From Siderastrea siderea (lineage: Eukaryota; Cnidaria; Anthozoa; Scleractinia; Rhizangiidae): a stretch of 64,000 bases of DNA. Shown here one piece after another: positions 46,901-58,776 of the stretch (position 1 is the first letter of the stretch; each line of letters begins with the position of its first letter). Both the position numbers and the translations under genes were made by a program. Below the pieces are notes generated by a model, which saw only the letters and a program-made list of their open reading frames with translations, was not told the DNA's origin and did not search any database. Where the stretch lies: NCBI GenBank assembly GCA_964030785.1, contig OZ034978.1:1532001-1596000 (forward strand), written 5' to 3'.

Positions 46901-49900
46901 TCTTTTTTCTTTGCGATCCTGTGATGATAATTTTTATGCACTGAAAAAGTTATGAGCCTTCAGTGCGAGCCGCTGACCCCTTTGCCTCGTGTCATAGCCA
47001 CAAGTAGAGTTGTTTCACATAAGCTGGGGTTTCTCATGAAGAAACCGTAAAAATGCATAACTGACCCTTCAGACGATTGAAGTGTGTAATGAAGAGATTC
47101 AGGTAAGACTTTTTATTGAAATATCAGGCATTTTTGAAGTTAGGTAGAGGGTTAAATAAAAGCTTCTTTTGGAAAAGGAACTATAAAGCTACAGGCTTGC
47201 AACCACAGATATTACAAATGTCATTGACAAGTGTTCTGCTCACATCCGAGGTTCCATTACGGATAGGAAGTATACCAAAGTATACCACTCCATGGCCAAT
47301 TCGTCGAGGACATGTTGTACCAGACAATTTCCCAGTTCCAGAATGCCTGGTCAGGGTCCTCCTTGGCGACTGCACCGCAGCTAATCCGTCTACAAGAATG
47401 CAGATGTTGATCAACTCTTTCAGCCAAGATCTCATTTATGCAACATCTGTGGCCAGAGCAAACCTCCTAAACACATTCTGTTGTTCTATGGGGTCAAGAC
47501 GCTGACTGAAAATGTAGAATTAATACAAATGCGGAATATACTGGGACATGATGTGTCCTACTGTCAGCTCGAAAAAAATGACACAACTTTGTGCCTTCAG
47601 AAGATGGCAGCAAGCTTAAATCAGAAGGTGGTTCTTCCAGGGACTATTCAACGTGCCTAACGTGTTCCCCAACCTGGCATGAGAGAACATTGACAGATTA
47701 GAAGAGACACTCACAGGAAAGGGAACCACTAACCGTGTCAATGGAATTGCTGTCTGACTCAAGGTATACGGACCACAACCCCCCAGTATACAGCCTCCAG
47801 CTATCAGCAAACGAAAGCAGAGGACCATCACACACGAAGTTCAGCCTCTAGCCACATCCATCTCAGGAGACAGGGTAGGACCACAGCCCCTCAGAACAGC
47901 TACGATTGATTATGGTGGCCAGGAACAGATTTCTAGAAGAAAGGACCTACTTTGGCTAATTGCAAGACTGTTTAAAGGAGACAATCAGCGGATCCCAAGC
48001 TGGACAGGCTTTAACACCAAGTTTCATAGCCATGAACCGGTTATACAATAAATGCTCCCTTGCTATCCACAGTCAATTAGATCTTGCGTCATTCAGAGGA
48101 TATCAGGAAGATTTTTTAAAAATCTACGTGAGATTATGGTTCTCATGTATCAAGCACCTTACACCAAAGCTTACGAGGACGCCTGGAAACACCAAGATCT
48201 CTACGCTGAAGTTCTTCTCAGGCTAGGAACTTTTCATACAATTTTCAACCTTCTATCCATAATTGGCAAACGGTTCCAAGACGCTGGTTTGTGCGATATC
48301 TGCACTGAATCAGGAATAATCGCAGAAGGTTCAGTCTTAGGCGTCCTCGAAGGAGATATACAATCGTGCGTTTCGACTTCACAGGTGCATCTATGAGGCC
48401 CTACTGCGAGTCATCTGGAAACAGTTCATTGCCTGGGAAACGAATAACTATCCAAACAAGCTGAAGCACCTACGCGCAATCCACTCTGAGGCTGAAGAAA
48501 TGGCTGAAACCTTCAGTGTGTCGCAGTACAAAAACGTCTTGAACAGCGAGTCCTTGTTGCAGGTGTACCAACTGTGGAGTCAATACCAGGAGCATCTCCG
48601 CCACGAGAATAGCATTTAGTTGTCCGCCTTTCAGATGTCCCACATCCACCTTGTTGGGGATGTGCTGTTAGGCCTCATCTGTGCATCCCGAGAAGGTAAC
48701 TTGTTGCTACATCTCTATACGGTTCATCATATGATCCCATGGTGCTTTGCACACGACAAGTTCAATTATGCAAGATATCTGATGGCGTACTACGCACAAA
48801 TGGCCAACAAGAGGAACATCCTAATGTACATCGGAATTTTATGGAAGGTCATTTTCTACGAAGCTAGCCGGCGAGAATCCGTTTGGGAGGATTCTCGTGG
48901 ATCAGACCATGGAGGTAACTGTCAACAAAGACACAAAGACGACAGGGATCGTGACAATGTTCAGCTTGAAGACCGGCGCTGTAAATAGATTTTACCTTAC
49001 CGCAGAGTACGGGTGTGCTTTTCTCGATCAGCTGAGGAGTTTAGTACAAGCAAGGCGCCTCAATTTCATCAAGATGAGAAGGAATCACCGAGAATGCCTA
49101 AAGATGAAAAGCAAGTGTTGGCAGTTGAAGCCCTCATCGAGAGCTGGAATAATCCATTTGTAGGTAATCAAGACCTCAACAGCATCTCTACAGCGAAAGA
49201 AGCTCCTGCAGATATTTCATACGACTTACTTCACGCCTGTGCGATTTGAGAACAAGAATTACAGCAAATCAAGGAGGAAAAGCTTCAAAGCTCCCCTCTC
49301 AACAAGAAGTTTTACGATCCTGTGTAGCTGAAAAAACTGAAGATGCTTACGTCACTCAGTAAGAAAAAAGCAGTCTCGTCTCAGTGAAGAACCATGATAC
49401 TCAAGGCCGACAGATCTCTTTTCGGGAGAAGGTTAATTACCGGACAAAGTCGGAAGATTGAAGTTAAGGACATGCTGCAACATAGTCTTGGTCCTATGCC
49501 TTGGGCATTGACATCGACAGCAGAGGAATTTCCTCGGAAGACCAACAAGGCGGCATTGGCTTCTTAACTGCGAAAGAATGTCCAGCTAGCTGACAGGTCA
49601 CCAAACACCTCAGCTACGGTTATCAGTAGATGGGATGGCTCTCGTACAGAAAGTGAGCGTCGAAAGTACCCAAATCGCGTTTGGAAGCCTGGCATTGCCC
49701 TTGATGGCCATGGTCTTACTTGAAGGCTTAGATAGCAGCAGGATCAACTTCGTTTTCGACACCTATTAGGAAAATGCCATTAAGAATACAGAAAGAGGCA
49801 TGCGAGGGGAAGTACCTGGAGTGCAAGTAGTGAACATAACCGCCCCACAGCTGATTAAGCAATGGAAGAAATTCCTGAGCCAGGTGAAGAACAAAACAAG

Positions 49901-52900
49901 CTTGATAAGGTTGAGGAATGGCAAACTGAGCAGTACGTCCAGATAATTCAGCGGAATAAAAAAGAGCTGTATGTCACCTGTGAAGAGAAATGCTGGAGGA
50001 TTTCTGGAGACAGAACAATGGAAGTTTCGTAGTTATGCAGCTGCCAAGAGGAGGCTCTCACTCGTCTACTGCTACGTGCAAGCTGGTTATGACGCAGTGG
50101 TGGTCAGCTCAGAAGATATCGATGTGTTTGTGCTGCTTCTGGCCTTTTCAAGTTCCATTGATGCCAGTTAGTTCCTGAAATGCGGTACTCAGACACGGGC
50201 TGATTGACATTAGTAAAGTGGTTGCTACTATCGGGGAAGATGTTTTTCAGGCTCTCGTTGGTCTTCATTCTATCACCTGCTGTGACACAGTTGGTGCTTT
50301 TGCTGGTAAAGGCAAACTCCTCGCCCTAAAGATTGTCAAGTCAGACAATGATGCAAAACAAGCATTCACTGAGCTGAGTCAATCCTGGGACCTCTCGGAA
50401 GACCTTTTCCGGAGCATCGAGAAGGTGACCTGCTCTTTCTACTCATCTGGGGCAAATGCAAGTGACGTGAATGATCTTAGATACAATCTTTTCTTTGCGA
50501 AGAATGGCGAGATTGAGTCCTACCAGTTACCACCTTGCAAAGACTGCCTGCGAAAGCACACCATGGGGGCAAACTATCAAGCGTGTATTTGGAGGCACAG
50601 TCTGCAGTGTAGCCCATCAATCCTTGACCCAGTTGGATTCGGATGGAAGATGGGAAGCTCAGCAGAAGACGAATCAAGTCTAACAATTGACTGGATGAAT
50701 GGAAAGCCTGCTCCCGAGGCAGTGCTGGAGCTTCTTCCTTGTAGATATCCCAGATCGTGCAGACTTTCAGACTGCGTTTGCATGGCGAACGTCCTAACAT
50801 GTACACAGACTTGCGTTGACTGCAGGATTGTGAAAACCAAGCCGCACAGGAGGATGTGGAAGTCATTGTTTATGGAGATAGCGAAGAGGAGGATGAAGGT
50901 GGTTACTGAGAAGTCCGCTTATATACCTGATACTCCATTGTTATGTTCCTCGGCCAGTGTCCAGGCCTAACTGTCAGTTCCAGAGACGGATTTTTAACTT
51001 GCTCATGCACTGAAGAAGTGAAACACAGTTGACTAGCAGCTGTTCCATTTGAATAAATCTGAACTTAGAGTGAGACTCTGGCACATGAAGATTAATGGCT
51101 ACTCAAGAACAAAAAAAACTGCGAAAGCATGTTTTACTGAGCTAAAATCAAGTCCAGAATAGGGCAGTTTTCAATTGACCCTCGAAAGTAATGTGCATTT
51201 GCTTTGGTTTTGCCTTACTTTGCTCTGCAGTTGGTAAAAAAAAACCAGCACCACTTTCTCAACCAATCAAAAGTGAAACCAAAACCAATCCCGACGTGCT
51301 CACAATCGTTTCATGCTTGGCGTCGGTTACATGTACATGTATTTGCTTGTCGTTCTGAATGCATGGTTTATTGCGTTGTTTGTGTCCGTTGTAATTGGCA
51401 AATCACAACGAGAGATTTATTCACTCAATTCACAAAAATACATATATTATGTATTGGTCATAAATTATGTTATGTATTATATATTGGTCAGAGTAATTGC
51501 TTTTGCAGTTTGCTATCACGGCACTCAAGAAAACCGCTCTAACACGTGACAGTAACTTATTGTCTGCCTCAAAGGAAAGTATTAAAAAGAAACTTTACAT
51601 TTCATGATGAAACTTAGTTCTATTTCCATTTTTCATAGCAATTCAAATTAGTAGGAGCAGATGTGATTTATGCAACCCAACTAAACAGCAACATTTGACA
51701 GATTGGAAGCCATAGGCCACTTTGTTTAGTTCGAATGAAATCTAGGGGACTGGGTACTAGTTATCAAGGATGCCAAAAAGTGAAAATTTGTTGTCACAGT
51801 AAACATTTTTTCGGCTTTAAAGTACTGTGATAATGATCTCTAACAAGTAGGAAAAGATTAAAACACAAAACAGTGTGATATTATCGAATAAGAAAGCACT
51901 AGAAAAAAAGAATGCGTTTTCGTCCATTAAAGCTCACGTGACCAGTCATGTGGTTACATCCTGTCCAAAAGTATTGATTAAAATGGCGTACTGGTTGACT
52001 GGGCTTCATTTGTGACTTGTTTATTAAGTCGTTTCCCCAGTTTCGTACAATAAAGTAAGTAAATTGTGTTGGGAATGCCATGTATAATTCTCACCTTGGA
52101 AAATAGCCCAAGGGGGGAGGGGTAAGAAAAGGTGTCATTTTCCCCCTGAAGGTGACACAATTTGGCAATGCTATCACTCGGAAATGTAAACTAGGGATAT
52201 TGACCTACATCACCATGGACATTAACGTTTGTCCTTCTGAGTGGTACCAATCGGCCAAATTTAGGGTCCTGGCTCATGCACTTTCACACGATATATTCGG
52301 AATTTTTACTGAGCAAATCGACTTAAGAGCACTTCTTCGTTCATTCATTTCAGCCAGTCTTCAATCCACTTGTCGACATTATGTGAAGACGGTATTGATC
52401 TTGCATGCAGAAAGATTAACAATATTTTAAGTATAGTTTTTCAGACTTTGTAACTGTTACTGTTCCATATTGGTCCTTTATAGAATACCAGCCAGTAATA
52501 ACAACTTTGGCGATGATCGGCAAGTTTTGTATTTTGTCCACATTTCTTGCAATATACATCTTCACAGCTGAGCTGTTCCCAACCGTCATCAGGTAAAAAC
52601 CAAACTAACCCTGATGCCATGGATCAATCGTTGTATGTGTGACAAACTTTATTCGTTCTGAAAAATACCCTTTAATTGTGATGCTGTCATTTTCATTTCG
52701 ATGATATCTTTAGGAACATTGGTGTGGGAGTGTCGTCCATGATGGCCCGTGTTGGAGCAATACTGGCCCCATACATTGTTCTGCTGGTAAGAAATTATGG
52801 TTTCGTCAATACCAATACCTGTAGGACCTCTTCCCCTCTGCCCCCTCTGCTTATCAAGACTTTATCTTGGATCGAACTACTTCTTTTCTAAATACATGCC

Positions 52901-53359
52901 CCGCTAACCTGATTATCATCCAGCTTCTGGGCATAGCATGCAGGGTTGGAGATTATTAATCACTTTGTTTGTGCTTCACCACCGTCATCAATACGAACCT
53001 CATACGGCTGTTTTGATGCGAAAATACTTCGTAGAATCTTACCTCACAACACAAACATGATTTCGTAGGGTGGCGTATCAACGTTGTTTCATTCTTTCCA
53101 GGCTGACGATCCTAACCTTAGTAAAACACTTCCGCTGGTTATTTTTGGCGTGCTCGCAGTCATTGCAGGGATAGTTGCCTTGTGGTTGCCGGAGACACTT
53201 TTCAGTCCCATGCCTCAGACCGTGGAGCAGGCGGAAGCCTGGGCAGACGATTATAAGATTTATTGCTGTAAAAGGTCTGGGCGCAAGCAATCAAACGGTG
53301 ACGACAGTCTGGCAAATGTCGAAGAAGACAAGCTGTGCAGCTTCGAAACTGAAGTCTAG
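37995..53359 (+). CDS. SLC22-family organic ion transporter, 9 exons
   Basis: Major-facilitator transporter of the organic cation/anion/carnitine family, plasma membrane. Exons: 37995-38321, 40326-40472, 41381-41661, 42351-42590, 45039-45173, 46041-46126, 52484-52592, 52714-52786, 53102-53359; all phases join to 551 residues. The first transmembrane segment is near residues 43-66, followed by the large extracellular loop with eight cysteines and N-glycosylation sites. SEWELICSR starts exon 2; SVSDHFGRK is the loop 2-3 MFS motif; WIPESPRWL (253-261) is the SLC22 signature after helix 6; NWFVNALVYFGLSVN is helix 7; TAELFPTVIRNIGVG and LPETL near the end are also family marks. Length is typical. 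Substrate cannot be read from sequence. Intron 1 holds a Penelope-like remnant, intron 4 several MITEs, and intron 6 (6.4 kb) a large element. Confidence 0.95.
39385..40225 (+). pseudogene. Penelope-like element: RT C-terminus and GIY-YIG endonuclease, decayed
   Basis: Frames in order: YYKQVKCVAVGIEM (the YYKQVxGxAMGTxMGP block), FNHYNGTKLKVYDRYIDG, EELNHFITYFNSFHPA, SSVAFLDIKVSI, CDNSDFSNKSAEM, then a frameshift to a GIY-YIG-type endonuclease segment (IGEAGGKLGDHFCEHLRDVE, then KDASKPV) and finally RNQRTLFIQ/INERF-like sequence. Reading needs at least four frame changes. The catalytic aspartate pair of RT is degraded (YIDG for YIDD). The copy is inactive and lies in SLC22 intron 1, same strand. 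Confidence 0.8.
41066..41235. repeat. Dispersed repeat with AAAACCAAAACCAAT ends, copy A
   Basis: GTAAAACCAAAACCAAT and, downstream, CGATTGGTTTTGGTTTTAC form an inverted pair (41068-41084, 41149-41168). GCAAAACCAAAGAAGCGCGA and ATTACTTTCGA follow. An inverted relative lies at 51180-51290 (CGAAAGTAATGTGCATTTGC, TTTGGTTTTGC, AAACCAAAACCAAT). Likely a short MITE family. Confidence 0.6.
43062..43485. mobile_element. 424-bp MITE with GGGTTGTCCACATTATG ends
   Basis: GGGTTGTCCACATTATG at 43062-43078 is matched by its exact reverse complement at 43469-43485. Inside, GAGCATAATAGTGA-type motifs recur (43092 inverted sense; 43395; 43418). It lies in SLC22 intron 4. No coding content. Confidence 0.8.
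43843..43979. mobile_element. 137-bp mini-element with perfect 22-bp TIRs
   Basis: TTTACCTCGGTGTAAGAACC (from 43843) and TG make a 22-bp arm that is exactly reverse complemented at 43958-43979. CCAAGTTTTC flanks both sides (43830-43839 and 43982-43991). The interior is T-rich. Confidence 0.75.
44816..44871. repeat. Perfect 27-bp palindrome with AA spacer
   Basis: GACTAGATCATCAGTATTCA followed by TTTATTT (44816-44842) is exactly inverted at 44845-44871. Just outside, CACCCGCGGCCTAACG (44875-44890) is an inverted relative of GTTAAGGCCGCGGGTGACA at 43592-43610, so the palindrome could sit at one end of a 1.3 kb element. Confidence 0.9.
46505..46560 (-). repeat. tRNA-like B-box fragment, probable SINE piece
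   Basis: On the minus strand, GGGTTCGACTCCCGTTGGG has the GGTTCGANTCC B-box and T-arm of Pol III genes. No D-arm or anticodon stem at proper spacing was found upstream, so this is a fragment and not a tRNA gene. Confidence 0.4.
47110..51000 (+). pseudogene. Near full-length decayed mobile element with PIN/XPG-like nuclease and Cys-rich tail
   Basis: Sits in SLC22 intron 6, same strand. Coding pieces in order across many frameshifts: an N-terminal region (47110-47500, with VPECLVRVLLGDCTA and FSQDLIYATS), RLEETLTGKGTTNRVNG (about 47697), LGTFHTIFNLLSIIGKRFQD (about 48220), an EGSV-LGVLEG segment, MSHIHLVGDVLLGLI (48634), a VDQTMEVTVNKDTKTTG segment (48893), NKTSLI (49891), then a nuclease part: AGYDAVVVSSEDIDVFVLLL (50076 onward) and GLHSITCCDTVGAFAGKGK in the 250-codon frame 50218-50970, which ends in a zinc-ribbon-like cluster of about eight cysteines. 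SSEDxDVFVL and H-x-x-T-GCDTxxxFxGKGK resemble acidic and helix-hairpin motifs of XPG/FEN nucleases. I recognise a multi-copy family in cnidarians. It may be an Academ-type transposon with an XPG domain; that assignment is inference. Confidence 0.65.
51001..52483. other. Rest of SLC22 intron 6
   Basis: Holds the inverted partner (about 51180-51290) of the AAAACCAAAACCAAT repeat at 41066. No exon was seen before the acceptor at 52483. Confidence 0.5.
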
Positions 53360-56300
53360 CTCAGCTGGTTCCACTGTTTACAACAACATTGCAATTTTCA
53401 GGAGCTAATAATGGCGCTTCATGCAACTAAACGTTAAAAAACTTTTCCTTACGAGAAAAGAACAAAAAAACGTAAAACGCGTGACGACTTCGACGTTCGT
53501 ATTTTTTTTCAATTAAGCTATAAAAACTACTCAAAAGATCTTATACTGCCCTCTAGTCCATTCGCTTTTGTTAGGTAGAAATACAGAGAAGAGAGAAGGA
53601 TATGAAGGCCCATAACACGTGTTAGATGGGTAAACTGAGTTGCCACTGGTAGGGAAGTCTTCAAATTTAACAGGGGATTTCTTAGTTGGATGAAACTTAA
53701 ACTAAGGTTTTTAGAATATTTTAAGCCTTTTTAATCATTATCACAATCATTCTAGTATAAGCAAAGTTTTTTTTCCGTTGGTCTAAATGATTCTAAAAGT
53801 GTCTATTTTTTAAAAGTTATTGTTCCTGTGATATTTGTTTTTTCTTGAACGATAAGCTTTTCAAGAAGAAAGAACCAAAACGAAAAATCTTCTTCATAGA
53901 TTCTGAGATACGGCGAAAACTATTTTCAAATAGCTTTTACAATTACAATAATGTTAAAAAAAACTTTACGGTACAGTTACCACTATGCCAGAAATTTCGC
54001 CGGAAAGTAACTATATGTTGGCTCTAAGGTTAGCTAAGTGCGTTTATCAGAACAGCCAGTTTTTCGTCTTTTTTATTCCATAGAAAGTCCTTTTTTTTCC
54101 TTTCTACAGTAAGGTCTAGACCTGGTAAATGCAACGATAATAAAAAAAAAAACAATTGTAAGAAAATTGATCCCAACAGAACTAACAGTTCGTTGGAATT
54201 TTGCAGTGGTTAAAAAGGAGGTAAAAGTTTTGACGGAATTCTGTTTCCTTTGAAGTAACGTACACTAACCCGGGAAGCGATTGGGTTCCTTTGTAAACTA
54301 TAGAACACAATATAATTTGAGCAGAGGTAGTAAAATCTACAGAAATTTCTCTTTATCTTCAGCTTTAATGGAAAGACTATTTTCCCTTTTTGTTCCAAAG
54401 AATTTTTCCTTTTATCCTGCAAAAAAAAATTATTTGAACTTCTAAATGTAATATTACCGCAACAGAGCCAAGTAAGTGGTGGTTGGAAATTTTACAGTCA
54501 AAAACGAAACCGAGTGTTAATTGTGCATGAAAATATGTTTGCTTGATATTTAACACAGTTGAGGTTGTTTGCTTTTACAGCTTTACTTAAAATATGTTTT
54601 CACATCTTGTAACAAAGAAATGCTCTCATTTCGTGGATAATTTTAATCAGTTTGTCTTGGTCGGGGTGTCATTGTAAACATGCAATAAATTGCGATAGTT
54701 ATCATACGGCAGAAAATTCGTCACAAAAATCGTTGTTACGAGTTATTGTCCTTTAGTCCAAAACAATTTTTTGACAAACCTTTGTCTCGGATTGCAGTTG
54801 ACTGTATTAAAGGCGGGACTCCATCTACCCTCGTACCTCAGCACAAACCGGTAATAGAGGAAAAGGAAACTGGCAACCGTACAGCAGCCATGGCCAAGTT
54901 TTTAACAACCGAAACTGCCAAGGAAGTAATGAAACAAATAGAACTGCGATGAAAAGGCCTCTTTATTTCGCCGCGATCAGTTGTTTCCAGTCACGTGATG
55001 TGGGTGAATTTGCTGGGGGGGGGGGGGGGGGGATTTCTTTCACATCAGAGGGATTCATTAGCAAATTTTACTACAATATATCCTACTCTTCCAAATCTGC
55101 GATTTTGAGTTTCCCGTGCCAAAGTTGTTTCCATTCCACCCGCGATAAATCGTAAAGAGTCGGAGCAGTCGTCGTCGGAGCGAGTTGCCGAAAAATAAAT
55201 TCAGCTCCAATCTCCCAGCGGCTACCTGATTTTGGAGAATCCATTCTATTCACTACCTTTTCGTGCCTGCTTTGTCTCTGACATCACTAAAGGATGTCTG
55301 TGCTTGAGAGATGCGGTCTTAGCGACGTTTGTTTCACTCGTGAACGCGTTCTGTGGTGGTGATTAAGAGCAATTAGCATACGTGTGAAAAAATAAAGCTT
55401 ATTTTACGTTTGTCGTGTCCAGTTTGTGTGTATGAGGTAAACTTGATATAGCTCATAAAAACAGACTTCAAAGCGTTTTGAAAAGTCATTGTGCTAGCCT
55501 TGAAAACGTTTTGAAAAGTCATTTCGCTTTTTCTAGCGTTCGATTTAAATAAATTGAGACAAAGTGCGAAACACCATAGAACTTAACAGAATGTAAAAAG
55601 AGCTGTTTGTGTAGCTTGCGCGGGTCATTTGAAGGTCACCCGTGTAAGTGTTAAAAACAAAATTTTGTTGATCATCACACTGTTATATTTCTTGATATTA
55701 TTGTTTTATCCCTTCTTTCCTTTAACCGTACCAGTCAAGAGTTTCTTCTTTATTAATTCAACAAATAAAGGTAAGCGTAACCGGATAATTTTTTCGTAGC
55801 TGCGAAGTGTAAGTTTAATAAAAGCAGCTCGGGAAAAGCAGGTACTAAAAAGTTACCTCTAACTTTGTTCGTTAGTTTGTAAGCAATGCATAAATACCAG
55901 TCGAAATTGCAAGAAAACCTTTCTCCGTGAATAAAAGAATGTGTCTTTTGATATCACTGTTATTGAGAGTGGGTAGTACACTCAACAAAACTGTTTATGG
56001 CGTTCATTTAGTAACATCTATCCTTAACAAGAGCGTAGGAGATATTAATTATATTAAATAATACCATAAAATAACTTCAAAACAGACCAGCTTCTGTTTG
56101 ACATAACAGTATTAATAAAAAGCATAAACAAGCCTGATTTATCAGGGTGACGTGACGAGGTCATGAATTGTTAAGTTGTCCTTTGTAAAATCACTGGCCA
56201 GAGGTAAATTAAAGAAGCACTGCTGAGCAGTATGTTCTTAACAACGGATTAAACAGTTAGGTGAGTAAAAAAAACCACTTTCTACATTTATTATCAAACT

Positions 56301-56717
56301 AGACTTAATGTTTGTTCTGAAATTTCTCTCCATCAAAGAGGGAGCAGATTAAATAGGAAAATGAATGATGAAAACGATAAGTTCCTTTTAATTCCCTAAA
56401 GGAAAGAAAACATAGTGGGCGGAGGATCTCGACAAAAAAATAAACGAGAATGCTCAAGACCCCTTACACTCAGCTATGCGTTGTCACCTTTTCGTAGAAA
56501 TGTGTAACCTTAACACTTTATCGCTTACGAGACCAACCAGTAAGAACTATTTACTCCAAACATTTTGAGCCAAAACGGAAACATTCAGTTATTTGGCGAA
56601 CAGTATTATTATATTCCTTTGATGAATCCACTGCATCAAAGGTATTTGTAGAAATGGCATGAAAAAACGTAATATTCTTAAGGACCTTTGTGATGAAATG
56701 ACGTAAGTATCTCTTCA
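53360..56717. other. Intergenic downstream of SLC22
   Basis: Mostly AT-rich with no secure gene. One protein-like frame at 54796-54952 follows an acceptor-like GTCTCGGATTGCAG and encodes about 50 residues (DCIKGGTPSTLVPQH, then AMAKFLTTETAKEVMKQIEL, stop). It could be an alternative last exon of the transporter or a stray exon. A 16-18 base G-run lies at 55015-55032. Confidence 0.4.
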
Positions 56718-57570
56718 TAGCGGAGCCAGCGCGCTAGCGCGTCAGCAGAGCTCCATTGCTTAGGAAATTTGGTGACCTATCAAGCCAAGTAATTTTGGTA
56801 GTGACGTAATAGTCACGTGACCGTCCGTACGTACGCACGTATGTCCGTCCGTCCGTCTGCACCACAGGGTTACCAATACACTTCATACACTGGATATAAC
56901 CCTGTGCTGAATCCCATGTGTTTTTGGCGCGAAATCGCATGTTGACCCGCGTTGTAGCAAAACAAGCAAAGACAACAAAAGTCAAAAACAAATTTGTTAA
57001 TGGAAAAAAAAGTTCAAAAGAATACTCAGTTGTCTTTTTGGTGGAAGGGGAAAATTTCAATTTAGGCGAAAAAAATTAGGCGATAAAGTTCAGGCGAAAA
57101 GTTCAAATTTGCCTTGTCGGTTCTGTTCGAACTCGGTCGGCACACCGCTTGAGTTCGCAGCTTTTCGCAGCGGTTTCGACGCCAAATACAGCAGAGCTAG
57201 TGCTTTTTGGTTTTTCTGTCCACAACCATGGTTTTTATGGCGTTCCGAACACATTTTGCCAGGAAAAACACCAGCATTTTCATGCTGATTGGCAGCTTGT
57301 CACGAGGAAAGAAATAAGTATTAAAATTAACGTAGACAATGGCAATAAACGCTCATGGCCAAGTGCAATAACATTCGGCTTCATACGCCGACGACCCGGG
57401 TTCGGCTCTCAGTGAGGAAAAGACATTTTTTCTTTTGTTTTTCCTTTTTTTTTTTTAATTTAACGGCTTGAATGAGAGTATTTTCACAAATTAATAACTG
57501 CCAGCAAAACAAACAAACATACAAACAAAACAAAAAGGGGGGCTCCGCTTTTAGCCTTGGCTAAATCTAT
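56718..57570. mobile_element. Non-autonomous element with GCGGAGCC ends and a tRNA-like segment
   Basis: GCGGAGCC (56720-56727) and GGCTCCGC (57541-57548) are inverted ends. The left part carries GTCACGTGACCGTCCGTACG and CCGTCCGTCCGTC tracts; the right end GGCTCCGCTTTTAGCCTTGG matches an element end I associate with coral repeats. A tRNA-like segment is embedded at 57350-57413. A minus frame (56734-57060) is open but not a known protein. Confidence 0.6.
57350..57413 (+). repeat. tRNA-Met(CAT)-like pseudo-tRNA / SINE head
   Basis: TGGCCAAGTGC fits a Pol III A box. TCGGC-TTCATAC-GCCGA is a perfect 5-bp anticodon stem with a 7-base loop reading CAT. GGGTTCGGCTC resembles a B box and T-arm. CTCA/TGAG can pair as acceptor stem. 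T-arm pairing and D-arm are imperfect and a T-run follows (57449). More likely a tRNA-derived SINE piece than a working tRNA. Confidence 0.4.
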
Positions 57571-58776
57571 ATATTATCACGTCTTCATGTCTTTGTAACA
57601 TATTACCTCAATGAGTGGTAAATATAAGAACCACTACTTTAGTCCTCTTTTGCGAATTTCTCCTGAAAGCAGTTTCGAAATAATCCTCGCATCTACGAAA
57701 TTTTGAGGAAAAAAAATTCGTTGTCTTCCCCAATCAGTACAATTGCCGGTGTCTGGTTTGGTTCATAAAATAGTCAAAATAATCAAGATACGACGCGAGC
57801 TGTGATTCGTCTAGAATGGGATCTGAGCAAAATTTTCAGACAAAGCTTGTTAATTCGAAGTTAAAGGTTCTTTGTAATCATTTATCTGTTGAGTTCTATA
57901 CAAAACATGTCTCGAAATGATGAAAGAATTAAAAGTACATCCAAAACCTTTAGTGCACTTTGTTTTGGTACACTGAAGGGTATGACTGAAGTGTTCTTTC
58001 TTTTTCCAAGTTCTTCTGTTCTAACTTCCTTAGTGATTGATTGCAGAACGAAGCATGTTTGAAACCTTATAAGAATTTGTTTTAAGACGCTACCGATTTC
58101 ACGAAAAAGGTGTCATTATTTAAAAGGGAGATGCTACACCACGATGCTGTGCTAAGGAACATTTGTGACTGTCATGTCTTAAGCGCTAGCCGCCTACCCT
58201 TTTTTAAATTAATGGACTTAAAACCAGTTTTAAATTTACGTCCTTGGTGTTGAAACCTCTAGGTTGACTAGCCATACCCATGCAAAAATTACCCAAAAGG
58301 GGAAATCCACCCTAACTTTTACGAATATACTTTTTGACCATTTTTGTTTTATTAGAGGTTCCTTTCACTTTTAGAACAACCATATTTGGTATGACACATA
58401 ACTAAGAAATAAAATTGAAACTTATGGCGGGAACATTCTCGCGATGACAAATTTAGAGCAGCAGAGGGGGGAGGGGAGTGGGGGAGGGGGGCGCAAGTTA
58501 AGATCCCTCTCCACCCTCGCCGCTCATTAACGCAGCTTTGCCGCCAAGAAAATCGCTTTGCAAGAATAGTACGGTCAGCTAAGTTACTATTTCCCCGCTA
58601 CATTTCTCAAGTTTCCCAGTGAAACAAACTGTACCAAAGGTTATTCCCAAAAAAGATCACGCTATTTTTGTTTGCCGCAGTACAAAGAAGTGTCTGTCTG
58701 GTGTATTCCTCTTCACTTGTTTTTTTTGTTTTTGTTTTTTTTTTCACCTCTTCAGTGTTTTTTTATCAGGTTTCAG
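57571..58776. other. Upstream region of the acidic protein gene
   Basis: No exon recognised. A G-rich stretch with four or more G-runs lies at 58459-58497 (GGGGGGAGGGGAGTGGGGGA and onward, then CGCAAG) and could form a G-quadruplex near the promoter. TTTTTTTATCAG|GTTTCAG just before the ATG looks like a splice acceptor, so a 5' non-coding exon may lie upstream. Confidence 0.45.
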
